64,000 bases of DNA from Alloacidobacterium sp963823845 (GTDB lineage: Bacteria; Acidobacteriota; Terriglobia; Terriglobales; Acidobacteriaceae). Position numbers and translations under genes: made by a program. Each line of letters starts with the position of its first letter. Positions within the stretch are counted from its first letter, which is position 1. The notes beneath the pieces are model-generated. The model worked only from the letters and a program-made list of their open reading frames with translations. It made no database searches and was not told the origin of the DNA. This document shows positions 38,158 to 47,080 of the stretch, piece by piece. The DNA is taken from NCBI GenBank assembly GCA_963823845.1, contig CAWGND010000014.1:930001-994000 (forward strand), written 5' to 3'.

Positions 38158-38613
38158 CTAGCCCGCAGTCGCGCTCGCCATGCGCCTCTGCATTTCCTCC
38201 GGCGAAACGTCTTCAACGTGTGTGCTGATCGTCCACTTGTAGCCGAACGGATCGAGAAAGGTCCCAGAACGATCACCATAGAATTGATTTTTCACCGGTT
38301 GCAGGACTTTGGCTCCCGCTGCGATGGCTTTTTTTGTGAAAGCGTCGACGTCGTCGACGTAGAGCATAAGACTGACGGGCGACCCGTTGTGATGTTTAGG
38401 GCCGTAGAAATCCATTTGCGGGGCTTCATCGGCCAGCATAATCCGAGAGTTGCCGATTAGCATCTCGGCGTGGCCGATCCGATCCCCCATGGGCATACGA
38501 AACAGTTCCTGCGCGCCGAATGCCTTCGCGTAGAAATCAATTGCGGACTTGGCATCCTCGAAGATGAGATACGGGGTGATAGAGCTGTATCCGTCGGGAA
38601 TTGGCTTGATCAT
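38158..38613 (-). CDS. VOC family protein (PhnB/glyoxalase-like)
   Basis: 151 residues. ITPYLIFEDAKSAIDFYAKA, FGAQELFRMPMGDRIGHAEM and VSLMLYVDDVDAFTKKAIAA form the paired beta-alpha-beta-beta-beta modules of the vicinal-oxygen-chelate fold; the C-terminal FYGDRSGTFLDPFGYKWTIS is the hallmark of the PhnB-like subgroup. Metal residues are not fully conserved, so the reaction is uncertain. Intact. A GTCATGATCAAG context gives the ATG at 38613. It lies between IS110 and a 0.6 kb gap. Confidence 0.9.
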   Translation of the reverse strand: MIKPIPDGYSSITPYLIFEDAKSAIDFYAKAFGAQELFRMPMGDRIGHAEMLIGNSRIMLADEAPQMDFYGPKHHNGSPVSLMLYVDDVDAFTKKAIAAGAKVLQPVKNQFYGDRSGTFLDPFGYKWTISTHVEDVSPEEMQRRMASATAG

Positions 38614-38710
38614 GACGAACTCGTCCTTCCATGGACGAATGTCCAGTGCCAGGAGTATAGACCTTCCGGGCTAAACGAATCTGCAACTTGGTTCGCGTCT
38701 CGCACAGAAC

Positions 38711-38746
38711 AACTGCCCGAAAACAGGATTTCAGTAAGTTCACTGC
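38711..38746 (+). repeat. Dispersed palindromic repeat copy (diverged)
   Basis: AACTGCCCGAAAACAGGATT followed by TCAGTAAGTTCACTGC. It matches the repeat's GAAAA-N-TTTC-GTAA-TTCA pattern. The rest of 38614-39233 has no supported gene. Confidence 0.45.
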
Positions 38747-39233
38747 TCGACGTCCATTCCGTCGGCAAGTTACCGTAATGGAGACTTGTCGGGCGCTGAC
38801 ACGTGGATTCAGGTTTTATCGCCCTCATTCACGATGAGACTCGACGCTTGCATTTGCACGCATGTGTATCGATTTAGTGTTGCAACTGACACTTGTAGTC
38901 GTTCTGATTCGTAAATATCAGCAAACACCCGATATATGATTTGTTGGCTGGGAGTAGGCTGTGGTCGTCTGGCCAGTTTCTCTCTACTTTGTTTAACAGC
39001 AGCGGGCGTGTTTTAGTGAGTCAAGCTTCGGGTGGCGCTCTGAATCGATGCGAAGGACTCGACAAGGCTACCCATCTGTCATTCGCCCGCTCTGGATCAA
39101 GTTGAACGGAAACAAAGCTGCTGAATGCCCGGTATTGAAATCGTTTTGCTCTTAGTAGCGACCCTGTACCTTGGTAACCGGAAGAGCTTAGGCGCCGCGC
39201 CATTCCCGTAAACTGTTATCTGAAGGAGATCCC

Positions 39234-39507
39234 ATGCCTGAACCTGCTGCCCAACTCCATATCTGGAAGAGTTCAGACACTGTTGAGTTCAAGATGAGCT
39301 ATGAGCTGCTGATACACCTGTTGAAGCAGAAGGGCTTGCCTGTTGATCAGCATACCCTTGATCGGGTTGCTTCTCATGAGGACTACAGGTACGCTCTTGG
39401 TCGACCGAATTCAAGTCGGTCTTGTAGAGGCCTTTGTTCAGGTTCATGAGGCCGTCAAATCGTTGGATCAGCCGCTCATTATCGATGAACTGGATAGGCT
39501 GGGGTGA
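39234..39507 (+). pseudogene. Small helical protein, one extra base
   Basis: A strong ribosome site (CTGAAGGAGATCCC) precedes ATG 39234. The first frame reads FKMSYELLIHLLKQKGLPVD and HEDYRYAL and then degenerates; skipping one base near 39394 continues as VDRIQVGLVEAFVQVHEAVK and LDQPLIIDELDRLG, ending at TGA 39505-39507, for 90 residues. The stop then touches the next gene's start, which argues the second frame is the original. All-helical; no family. Confidence 0.55.
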
Positions 39508-39509
39508 CC

Positions 39510-39713
39510 ATGGACAAGCTTTGTCAGCTCATTCGCTTAATGCCTGTCGATGCTCTGGTCAAAGAGCTTAGGACTCAAGGCATTTCGGCTACTGAGACCG
39601 GGGTGCTGGATGTCCTGGATAACTACGTCATACAGCAGGAAATAGCAACAGAATTCATACGCTATCTTGTTGCCCAGCATAAGTCTGGCAACATTAACCT
39701 CACTGCTGTTTAG
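39510..39713 (+). CDS. 67-residue small helical protein
   Basis: ATG 39510 (MDKLCQLIRLMPVDALVKEL) lies three bases after the previous stop; a GTG at 39504 overlapping that stop is the alternative. RTQGISATETGVLDVLDNYV and IQQEIATEFIRYLVAQ follow, giving three helices. Translationally coupled to 39234-39507, so the two probably act together. No known family. Beginning of the small-gene run up to the glycosyltransferase. Confidence 0.6.
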   Translation: MDKLCQLIRLMPVDALVKELRTQGISATETGVLDVLDNYVIQQEIATEFIRYLVAQHKSGNINLTAV

Positions 39714-39883
39714 ACATCCCTCCCGGGGTGATCAGCGCCGGCCCATTTGGTTGTTTAAGCTGACCATAGGGCCATTCCTGAGCAAAACAGCACAGCTTTT
39801 GGCACCGTGCAGACGGATACTATTTGCAGAGTCCCGATGAAGGATGTCTGCAACGTCAATCTTCCGAGGAGAAGGCTATTCGG

Positions 39884-40321
39884 ATGCGAGAACTTGAGGA
39901 GCACACAATTTTTCTCCGTGAACATATCATGCTCTCCGAAGGTATTGCTTTGGCCGGGAATAGCATTTGCGAGGGATGGGTCGTCCTGCAGTCGGGTGAT
40001 GCAATGTGGCTGGATAAAACAATCCGAGGCCTGGGGTGGAACTCTAATGTGCTCACGAGAATGTGCTGTAGAAGTGGGTATGCGAATCGCGCTCAGGATG
40101 CAATTCAGAGAGCGGCACAACTGGCTCTTCGTAAAGTGGACAAACGTTTCAATGCCGCTGAAATCGGGCACGTTGTGGTGGCCAAACACCTATGGTTCTA
40201 CGTTGCAAGAGTCGGCATCTTTTCTCGGTACGTCCAGGAGAGTCCTTTCCTGGGCATCTGCGACGAACTTTCGACACGGCCGCAACCAATGACACTTGAA
40301 TCGAGCCATCAGCATATGTAA
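39884..40321 (+). CDS. Small-protein family A, copy 1
   Basis: 145 residues from ATG 39884 (MRELEEHTIFLREHIMLSEG), chosen because the paralogue at 40688 begins at the same point of the alignment. Shared features: W-x-x-x and a G-x-T/A cluster, ANRAQDAIQRAAQLALRKVD, KRFNAAEIGHVVVAKHLWFY and ARVGIFSRYVQ. The core KDRFNAAEL / DKRFNAAEI block is the clearest signature. Alpha/beta, soluble. No recognised domain. It is followed by a 190-base gap before 40509. Confidence 0.65.
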   Translation: MRELEEHTIFLREHIMLSEGIALAGNSICEGWVVLQSGDAMWLDKTIRGLGWNSNVLTRMCCRSGYANRAQDAIQRAAQLALRKVDKRFNAAEIGHVVVAKHLWFYVARVGIFSRYVQESPFLGICDELSTRPQPMTLESSHQHM

Positions 40322-40508
40322 CAAATGAGCCGGCAAGCGCCTTTCTGTTGCATGAGAAGAGGCCGACGAAATGAAGTGATGACGGTGCGGCAACTGTTTA
40401 CCGCGCATGCTTAAGATATAGTCCGGATATTCTTCCTCGCCTCCAGCTGTCCATGCCTCGCTCCAGACGAGCACCTTTCAAGTAAGCAACAGAGCGACTG
40501 GAGCCAAC

Positions 40509-40691
40509 ATGAGTCTCATTAAAAAAGCTGACGTAAATAATCATCTTGCTGCACGGCGCAAAAAATTAATCTTTCCGTTTGCGCCAGTGAGCCAGCCAGA
40601 TGGCACGGGCTACTCCGGAAACGGACGTCGCGTCACAAACCCGAACGGGACGAATCCCGGCACATCGATCGCCAAAAAGCCGCAACCGTGA
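40509..40691 (+). CDS. 60-residue small protein, MSLIKKADVNNHLAARRK start
   Basis: MSLIKKADVNNHLAARRKKL followed by a proline- and glycine-rich tail (SQPDGTGYSGNGRRVTNPN). I recall close relatives sharing MSLIKKxDVxNHL and VSQPDxTGxS in other acidobacteria. Its stop overlaps the GTG start of 40688 (GTGA), so the two are translationally coupled. No structure or function known; the tail is likely disordered. Confidence 0.7.
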   Translation: MSLIKKADVNNHLAARRKKLIFPFAPVSQPDGTGYSGNGRRVTNPNGTNPGTSIAKKPQP

Positions 40692-41092
40692 AACCCCATA
40701 CAATGTTCCTGCGCGCGGGATGCGTCCTGCCTGACGGGCTCGATCTGATACAAGAGCAGTTTTGCGGAACTTGGATGTCTGTCAGAGGCACGATGGCAGC
40801 CGCTCTGGACTTAAAAGTACGAAATGCCGGCTGGCACTTCATGTGGTTAGAAGATGCCTACGCCCGTTTCGGTGTCGGCCGCACAGCAACAGCTGCTATC
40901 GATCAAGCGATAACTCGTGCCCTGGATCGAATCAAGGACAGGTTCAACGCCGCTGAACTGCAGTCGGTAAGTGTCTCGAAATACCTGGGCTTCCGTGTCG
41001 CTAAGATCACGCTTTACGCTCGCCAGATACAGCTACAGACCTCTCTCAGCCTGGTTGACGAGATGACAATCCGACAGCTCGCTACACCATAA
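40688..41092 (+). CDS. Small-protein family A, copy 2
   Basis: 134 residues from a GTG that overlaps the previous stop. TMFLRAGCVLPDGLDLIQEQ, AGWHFMWLEDAYARFGVGRT and AAIDQAITRALDRIKDRFNA align with copy 1 at 39884 along most of its length (RFNAAEL, SKYLGFRVAKITLYARQIQ, and VDEM near the end). Both are intact, so two diverged members of one unnamed family stand side by side, next to the 787-residue glycosyltransferase gene. Function unknown. Confidence 0.68.
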   Translation: MKPHTMFLRAGCVLPDGLDLIQEQFCGTWMSVRGTMAAALDLKVRNAGWHFMWLEDAYARFGVGRTATAAIDQAITRALDRIKDRFNAAELQSVSVSKYLGFRVAKITLYARQIQLQTSLSLVDEMTIRQLATP

Positions 41093-41202
41093 ACCTTTCG
41101 GTCCGGCAAAGTGTAAAAGACAATCGGACCAAGCTGTTCGTGTCTCTCAGGAATAGCCAAATAATGCGAGTTGCGCCGCGATACGCATGAAAGCAGGAAA
41201 CC

Positions 41203-43566
41203 ATGTCTCTCTCGGAAATGCTTCGTAACGAAGAACCAGGTGGATTCTCATCTTCAGTTGCCACGAAAGCTGCACCGATGTCTCTGCCGACACGCATCGC
41301 CTTCGTTGGAAATTATCTGCCGCGACAATGTGGCATCGCTACGTTCACGACCGATCTCTGCACCGCGGTAGCAGCTGAATATGGCAGCGGCCGCCTGTTC
41401 GCAATTCCCGTCAACGATCCGGAGTCAAGCTACCAATATCCCGAACAGGTACGGCTGGAGCTTGATCAGGAAGATTGTGCTTCTTATGAGAGGGCTGCAG
41501 AATTTCTCAATTTCAACGGTAACGACCTGGTCTGCCTGCAACATGAATACGGCATCTTCGGAGGTGTCGCAGGTAGTCACATATTGCTGCTGCTGCGCAA
41601 ATTAAGAATGCCCCTGGTGACAACGCTTCACACTGTCCTGCGTGAGCCGGATTCCAGTCAGCGTGCTGTGCTCGAAGAGATTGCCAACCTTTCGGATCGT
41701 TTGATCGTGATGAGCGAACACGCCGCATGTCTGTTGCGCGATGTGTATGAGGTGCCGTACGAGAAAATTGATGTCATCCCGCATGGCGTGCCGGATCTTC
41801 CATTCATGGATCCCAATTATTTCAAGGATCTGTTTGGTACTCAGGGGAAGTCCGTACTGCTCACCTTCGGCTTGTTGTCACCAAATAAAGGAATCGAAAA
41901 CGTGATTCGCGCAATGCCCGCGATCCTGGCAAAGCACGAAAACCTTGTCTACATCGTTTCCGGAGCAACGCATCCACATATCAGGCGACGTGAGGGTGAA
42001 CGATACAGGGAAGAGCTACAGGCGTTAGCTGAGGAATGCGGTGTTTCCTCGCACGTCATCTTCAACAACCGATTTGTGAGCACCGAGGAATTGATCGAAC
42101 ACGTCGGCGCCGCGGATATCTACATCACCCCCTATCGTCAGGAGGCCCAGGTCGTTTCCGGCACGCTTGCGATCGCGCTCGGCGCGGGAAAAGCAATTAT
42201 CTCCACTCCGTACTGGCACGCCAGAGAGCTCCTTGCCGATGGGCGTGGCGTTATCGTTCCGTTCGATGATCCTGACTCCATCGCAGAGGCAGCCATCAAG
42301 TTATTGGAAGACGACGCTGAGCGGCATGCGATGCGAAAACGTGCTTATCTTCATTCACGGGGTACGACATGGCAAAAGACAGCGCGGGCTTACATGGCAA
42401 GCTTCCAACGCGCCCGCGTCGAACGGATGTTGCGGCCACGCGCTGCCCTGCAAGACATTTTCGCAGCAAAGGCGACAGATAGATTGCCCGCGCTGGATAC
42501 ATCGCATTTATTAAGCATGACTGATGACACGGGCATGTTGCAGCACGCGATCTTTTCTCTGCCAAACTGTCTTGAGGGCTATACGACTGATGACAATGCC
42601 CGTGCGCTCATCGTGACAACGCTGCTGAACTGGTCACTACTGTCCGACCGCTACGCGCACGCCCCTCTGTCTGGCAGGTATCTGGCTTTTCTATGGCTCG
42701 CCTTTCATGAGAAGACGGGTAGGTTCAGAAATTTCCTAAGCTACGACCGCAAATGGCAAGAAGAAGTAGGTTCGGAGGACAGCCACGGTCGCGCCTTATG
42801 GGCGCTGGGAACAGTGCTTGGCCGCTCGGAAGACGCCGGTTTGAGGGGTGCGGCAGGCAGGCTCTTCGAGGCTGCGCTTCCAGCCTCGCTGACGTTTTCC
42901 AGTCCACGTGCCTGGGCATTCTCTGTACTGGGCATGCAGGCATACCTAGACTGGTTCCCCGGGGATAGGGTGATTCAGGCTACTCGTAATCTACTCGCGA
43001 ATCGGCTGCTGGATATCTATGAACGTACTCATTGGCAGACGTGGAAGTGGTTTGAGAAGAGCCTTTCTTACTCTAATGCAAGGTTGTCGCAGGCGCTCAT
43101 AGTCGCAGGATGGCGGAGCGAGAACAAGAGGATGATCGAAGCCGGATGCGAGTCGCTCCGTTGGCTTGTCGCTGCGCAGCACCGAGTGGAAGAAGATATC
43201 TTCGTTCCGATCGGATCGAGAGGATTTTTCACCGAGAACGGCGAGAAGGCTCGCTTCGATCAGCAACCAGTCGAAGCCTGCGCAACCATCTCCGCATGTT
43301 TGCAGGCATACCGATTAACTGAAGAGAAGTTCTGGCTTGACGAAGCCTGGTGCGCCTTCCGCTGGTTTCTCGGTGAGAACGACCTGCAGGTGCCGCTTTA
43401 TGACGCGACAACGGGCGGCTGTAAAGACGGACTTCATCCCGATCGCGTAAATGAAAACCAGGGAGCCGAATCGACCCTGTCGTTCCTGATGTCATTGCTC
43501 GAAATGCAAAACATCGAAGCGCCCATTACAGAGAACCAGAATCAGGAAATGAGTGTCAGTCTTTGA
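41203..43566 (+). CDS. Glycosyltransferase family 4 fused to a glycosidase-like domain
   Basis: 787 residues. The N-terminal 410 or so are GT-B: NYLPRQCGIATFTTDLCTAV (donor/acceptor loop), LVTTLHTVL, VIPHGVPDLPF, LLTFGLLSPNKGIENVIRAM, and the nucleotide-sugar region ITPYRQEAQVVSGTLAIALG. Residues about 440-775 form an (alpha/alpha)-barrel-like part (NCLEGYTTDDNARALIVTTL, EDSHGRALWALGTVLGRSED). The stop overlaps the TTG start of the GH130 remnant, so synthesis of a mannose-containing glycan followed by phosphorolysis is a reasonable inference. Frame intact. Confidence 0.87.
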   Translation: MSLSEMLRNEEPGGFSSSVATKAAPMSLPTRIAFVGNYLPRQCGIATFTTDLCTAVAAEYGSGRLFAIPVNDPESSYQYPEQVRLELDQEDCASYERAAEFLNFNGNDLVCLQHEYGIFGGVAGSHILLLLRKLRMPLVTTLHTVLREPDSSQRAVLEEIANLSDRLIVMSEHAACLLRDVYEVPYEKIDVIPHGVPDLPFMDPNYFKDLFGTQGKSVLLTFGLLSPNKGIENVIRAMPAILAKHENLVYIVSGATHPHIRRREGERYREELQALAEECGVSSHVIFNNRFVSTEELIEHVGAADIYITPYRQEAQVVSGTLAIALGAGKAIISTPYWHARELLADGRGVIVPFDDPDSIAEAAIKLLEDDAERHAMRKRAYLHSRGTTWQKTARAYMASFQRARVERMLRPRAALQDIFAAKATDRLPALDTSHLLSMTDDTGMLQHAIFSLPNCLEGYTTDDNARALIVTTLLNWSLLSDRYAHAPLSGRYLAFLWLAFHEKTGRFRNFLSYDRKWQEEVGSEDSHGRALWALGTVLGRSEDAGLRGAAGRLFEAALPASLTFSSPRAWAFSVLGMQAYLDWFPGDRVIQATRNLLANRLLDIYERTHWQTWKWFEKSLSYSNARLSQALIVAGWRSENKRMIEAGCESLRWLVAAQHRVEEDIFVPIGSRGFFTENGEKARFDQQPVEACATISACLQAYRLTEEKFWLDEAWCAFRWFLGENDLQVPLYDATTGGCKDGLHPDRVNENQGAESTLSFLMSLLEMQNIEAPITENQNQEMSVSL

Positions 43567-43895
43567 ATTCAATTAGGCTTCCAGCAACATCCCCGGAATA
43601 CTTCCCTGTTGAACAACAGAATGCGCAAGTACCCGCGGTTGATTCTCTATTTGTGCGTCATCCCTCGAATCCCATCCTCAGCCGGGAAGATTGGCCCTAT
43701 CCGGTCAACAGTGTCTTTAATGCGGGCGTAATATGTTGTGTTTCCTTGCGGACAAACCATCGGAGCGATGGAGACACCATTCATCTTTACTATGGAGCAG
43801 GCGACTCATGTATAGCGATGGCGACTGGCAGCGTCCGTGCTCTTCTGTCTTGGCTGGATTTTAATTCCAGCGCGCGAGATGGAAATGACTCTTAA
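43563..43895 (+). pseudogene. GH130 mannoside phosphorylase, collapsed by internal deletion
   Basis: Residues 28-57, SLFVRHPSNPILSREDWPYP and VNSVFNAGVI, are the conserved beginning of GH130 enzymes; residues 72-100, DTIHLYYGAGDSCIAMATGS, are their conserved end. About 250 residues of the five-bladed propeller, with the catalytic Asp, are missing and replaced by about 13 unrelated ones. The TTG start overlaps the preceding stop. Inactive; originally it would have phosphorolysed beta-mannosides. Confidence 0.85.
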
Positions 43896-43929
43896 CGTAC
43901 CAATCATCGAACTAGAAAGGGCTACCTGA

Positions 43930-44139
43930 ATGAATTCTGCAGAACTGAATTGGCCCAGCAGCGTCCCACGGATACTTTGGATGCGCCGGAACTGTCCTCG
44001 CTGTAGCTCGATCGAATTCCAGACGGCCGATTCGCATCCTCTGGATCGGCTTCTGGCGCTACTCGCATTGTCTCCAATTCGCTGTGTCAATTGTTGGCGA
44101 CGGTACTATTGGTTTGGGAAGAGAGGAGCTGATAAGTGA
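43930..44139 (+). CDS. Tiny CxxC...CxxC protein
   Basis: 69 residues: RRNCPRCSSIEFQTADSHPL and LSPIRCVNCWRRYYWFGKRG, two C-x2-C pairs about 30 residues apart, the pattern of a zinc ribbon. Good ribosome context (AGAAAGGGCTACCTGA). Its stop overlaps the GTG at 44136, so the next gene is coupled. The RxxYWF end recurs in small acidobacterial proteins. Probably zinc- and nucleic-acid-binding, by analogy only. Confidence 0.7.
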   Translation: MNSAELNWPSSVPRILWMRRNCPRCSSIEFQTADSHPLDRLLALLALSPIRCVNCWRRYYWFGKRGADK

Positions 44140-44582
44140 CCGCTATGAATCAAGCTACCGATACTATGGAGCGATGCTCCGCTGCATCAGGACCCAAAAG
44201 AGAGAGCACAATGGACAGCCCACAATATTCATCCAGCTACACGTCGAATGATCTGTTGTTTAGCTTGGACGGAGGGCGTTCTCGGCGATCACCGAATTAT
44301 GAGATCGTCGCTCAAAGCACGGAAGAAGTGCAGGACACCCAGAACGCTCCTTCAGTCAGCATGGGACCCTACCTGATCGAATCTGGACAAACGCAGCTTC
44401 TAACCACAATTAGCATCTATAGCGAGCGCGGAGAAAGCCGAGAGCAGCTGCGGCTGCTCTACATGAATGCTGTCGCACTTCGAGTCTGGAAAGCCATGGG
44501 CAAGAAACCAAGCCTGATCGGCGCACAGTATCGCCCATCACGAACCTCCCTATTGACGTTTGGCGTCCCGTTCAGTGAATAG
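44136..44582 (+). CDS. Hypothetical protein, 148 residues
   Basis: GTG at 44136 overlaps the preceding stop (GTGA); ATG 44145 is the alternative. A serine-rich, probably disordered first half (MDSPQYSSSYTSNDLLFSLD) precedes an ordered end: TTISIYSERGESREQLRLLY, MNAVALRVWKAMGKKPSLIG. No family recognised. Translational coupling to the zinc-ribbon-like gene is the main clue to function. Confidence 0.6.
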   Translation: MTAMNQATDTMERCSAASGPKRESTMDSPQYSSSYTSNDLLFSLDGGRSRRSPNYEIVAQSTEEVQDTQNAPSVSMGPYLIESGQTQLLTTISIYSERGESREQLRLLYMNAVALRVWKAMGKKPSLIGAQYRPSRTSLLTFGVPFSE

Positions 44583-44605
44583 GGAGTGTTAAAGCAAGTA
44601 CACAG

Positions 44606-45106
44606 GTGACGGCCAGCATTGGAGTATCCCTATGCGGAAGCGATGGCGATTCGCGCCGCCCTCAGCTGTACACTGTTATGCGCGAGGTAATACTCGTGAC
44701 ATTCAATCGTATTAAGACATTCGAGATCAGGGCGTTCAAAGACACCCACCTTCTTGGCTGGTTTTACCTGGAGGCCACTGAGGATCCGAAGAAGAAATTC
44801 AAGATGAGAACTGACCCTGCTGGTCTCTGGGAGCAATGGGCGTATGTCAGACTGCTATATGCTAAAGAGAATATTGATGATCTGGAGGATCGCATTGCGC
44901 AAGCGGAAATAGGTTTGAAAACCCATAAACGCATCTCTCTTGGGGAATTTCAGGCCACTATGCTTCAGATGCATGAGGCAGGCTTCACATCTACAAACCG
45001 GAGAAATGATCCATGTGTGGTCGCTACTATAGACGCTCCGACAATCAGCGCAATGCGGAGGCAATGCACGCCGGCATCTCTCCGTTTGGAACCGGTAGCC
45101 CCATGA
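44606..45106 (+). CDS. Hypothetical protein with altered 3' end
   Basis: Best start is uncertain (44606 ATG, 44678 ATG or a GTG near 44696). The core FEIRAFKDTHLLGWFYLEAT and EQWAYVRLLYAKENIDDLED, AEIGLKTHKRISLGEFQATM is coherent, helical and soluble. From about 45008 the DNA encodes the SRAP fragment in another frame, so the last 30 residues are probably not original. Function unknown. Confidence 0.5.
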   Translation: MTASIGVSLCGSDGDSRRPQLYTVMREVILVTFNRIKTFEIRAFKDTHLLGWFYLEATEDPKKKFKMRTDPAGLWEQWAYVRLLYAKENIDDLEDRIAQAEIGLKTHKRISLGEFQATMLQMHEAGFTSTNRRNDPCVVATIDAPTISAMRRQCTPASLRLEPVAP

Positions 45107-45118
45107 CTTCTCGATTCT
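45013..45118 (+). pseudogene. SRAP/YedK N-terminal fragment, second copy
   Basis: ATG 45013: MCGRYYRRSDNQRNAEAMHA, then GISPFGTGSPM and a stop at 45118. Apart from the start codon it matches the first 20-odd residues of the broken gene at 27627, with Cys2 intact here. Only about 35 residues remain. Confidence 0.8.
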
Positions 45119-45166
45119 AAGATCGAGGAACAAATCGGCGCAGAATCAGTATCAGCGGTGCATATG

Positions 45167-45240
45167 AATCACCAATGCGAGCGCGGCATGTTCTCGACTG
45201 GGCGACCATGCCTGATCCGTGTCGGCACTACGAGGGCGGG
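45167..45240 (+). pseudogene. SagB-type dehydrogenase, N-terminal scrap
   Basis: Translating from about 45180 gives ARHVLDWATMPDPCRHYEGG, matching ARHVLDWANMPDPFRHYEGV of the gene at 21183. About 70 bases of similarity, then it stops. No other part of the gene is present. Confidence 0.72.
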
Positions 45241-45388
45241 TAACTTGCCTGTGGCTGCAAAGAAAGCCTTCCTCAACGACCGAATTCTACGCGTGTCGTT
45301 TTGGGAATGTAACTGTCAAAACTAATGGTCTCGTGCGCCCCGTTCCGGTGTTCAGTAATTTGCATCTTGGAAATCATTCCGACGTTCC

Positions 45389-45660
45389 TTACTCGGAAGA
45401 AAAACGGGAGACGAATACCCGACCGGCAAGCGCTTTCATGCGTCGCTGGAATCAAGTCACTACCCATCAGCGTTTTCACGACGTAGCCCTGCCCTCCCGC
45501 AGCAAGGCAACCCGCCAACGTCTGAGCGTCTTCGTGAACCGTGAGGAGGACGATCTTTTGGCCTATTGCCGCGCTTACTAAGGTCCCGAGCGATTTCTAT
45601 TCCGCTCATACCTGGCATCGAAGTGTCCAAGACAACCATTGGACGGCTGCGTAATGTCGT
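45389..45660 (-). pseudogene. Response-regulator receiver, C-terminal fragment
   Basis: Across frames: PMVVLDTSMPGMSGIEIARD (phospho-acceptor Asp region), IGQKIVLLTVHEDAQTLAGC, LAAGGQGYVVKTLMGSDLIP and HEALAGRVFVS, ending 45389. This is the second half of a NarL/FixJ-type receiver; the N-terminal part and any LuxR output domain are absent. At least two frame changes. The receiver fragment at 19101-19199 is a different part of a similar protein. Confidence 0.75.
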
Positions 45661-45773
45661 AGGTAACTGCTAAGTCCTCGAATTGATATTGGCTCGGATC
45701 GAAAAGGAAGGCCACAAAACTACCGCGCATCGCCGGAAGTAATCACATCGATGGAAGTCGACATGAACAACGA

Positions 45774-45808
45774 AGTGCCTGAAAAACGGGTTCACGGTAA
45801 CTTCAACC
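45774..45808 (+). repeat. Dispersed palindromic repeat copy
   Basis: AGTGCCTGAAAAACGGGTTC followed by ACGGTAACTTCAACC. No supported gene in 45661-45934. Confidence 0.6.
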
Positions 45809-45934
45809 CTGCTACCGTGAACTCGATCCAAACATTTAACCGCAAATAGCGATGTCATTCGCCGGTCCACGGCTCCGCGCGGCTGAACAATTCCCGCGCT
45901 GGTGGCTGGGCGTCGTAGGAAGAAATATGCACAC

Positions 45935-46170
45935 TCATTCTCCTGAATAACGTGACAGTGCTCCTGGACTTTGCTGACCTAGAGTTCTGCGCAGAACCGT
46001 TCTGGCGCGAAACAACCGAGACTTCGCCGCTGTGACAGAGATGCCTGCGAGCTCGGCGACTTCCTTTATCGACCCATCATTCGACTGATAAATCTCGACC
46101 ACGGCTCGCAATTGTGGATTTAGACAGCAGATTGCCTGTCTTAAACGCTCTGCACTCTCGTTCTGGTGAT
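45935..46170 (-). pseudogene. ECF-type sigma factor, region 4 remnant
   Basis: SAERLRQAICCLNPQLRAVV, EIYQSNDGSIKEVAELAGIS and VTAAKSRLFRARTVLRRTLG form sigma region 4, which contacts the -35 element. Region 2 and everything before are missing; the same frame runs on to 46396 but over DNA that encodes the VWFA fragment on the other strand. Two broken genes are joined end to end near 46168. Confidence 0.8.
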
Positions 46171-46894
46171 GATACAGACGGGACACAACACCGCTGCGCA
46201 GTTGAGTAAGATCGCACACCTCGGCGATATGCTCGACGCTATTCTTACTGGTCCGAGCGACCAGGTAGCGGTGATTACGTTTGACAGCGCACCGCATCTT
46301 GTTCAGGATTTCACGGCCAACTCCGATGCGATTGCACCAGCTCTCGCGCCGACGGAATCCGGGAACAGCCGCGCCGTGCTCTTCGATGCATTGCACACAG
46401 CGGTACGTGTTCTTCGAAAGACGCCTGCGGCGAACCAGCGAATTATTTTATTGATTTCGGGCGAGCACGATCATGGCAGCAGCGCATCCGATACCGACTC
46501 CCTGGTTCGCGAGATATCGGCAAGCGATGCGTCGGTCTATAGCCTTTCGTTCTCGACTTTACGAAGTGGACTGCTGAGAAGTCTAGGGCTGCGAAATCCG
46601 GCGGCGGTGTTTGCCAGCGCAATGCAGCGGAATGCCGGAGACGCTCTGGCACAACTGACGGGCAGTGATTTCTATCGGTTCGATTCCGAAAAACAATTCG
46701 AGGATCGCATCAGCGAGATCGCAAATCACATCCATAGCCGCTACCGTCTTACTTTTCAGCCGCGCGACCCTCAGCCCGGCTTCCATTCTTTGCAGGTGGA
46801 GGTGCGGAACGCGAAGGCCAATGTTGTGGCTGCCCGCGGCGGCTATTGGTCCTCTTCAGAAGCCAATTCCGGTCCGGGTGGAGGAGAAAGATGA
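46166..46894 (+). pseudogene. VWFA-related acidobacterial protein, N-terminally truncated
   Basis: LDAILTGPSDQVAVITFDSA, FDALHTAVRVLRKTPAANQR and IILLISGEHDHGSSASDTDS are the middle and end of a von Willebrand A domain; SRYRLTFQPRDPQPGFHSLQ is the C-terminal module typical of the acidobacterial VWFA-related family. The metal-site D-x-S-x-S and any signal peptide are absent. The frame itself is open for 243 residues but starts at a junction with a sigma-factor remnant, so export and function are unlikely. Confidence 0.75.
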
Positions 46895-47080
46895 ACGCTG
46901 GGGCTGCCGTCGTCGGCGACGGGCGCGCATCGGGATCTGACAACTTCTCCGTTCGGCAAACCGAGAACTTGTCGACAGAAGGTATCCAGCGGGCTCTGAT
47001 ACTAAACGCGGGGATGCGGTCGCCCCTCAAGTGTAGGGCTTTTTCTTTTTGTCGCGGCGCCTGAGTGAAAAAACACGAAC

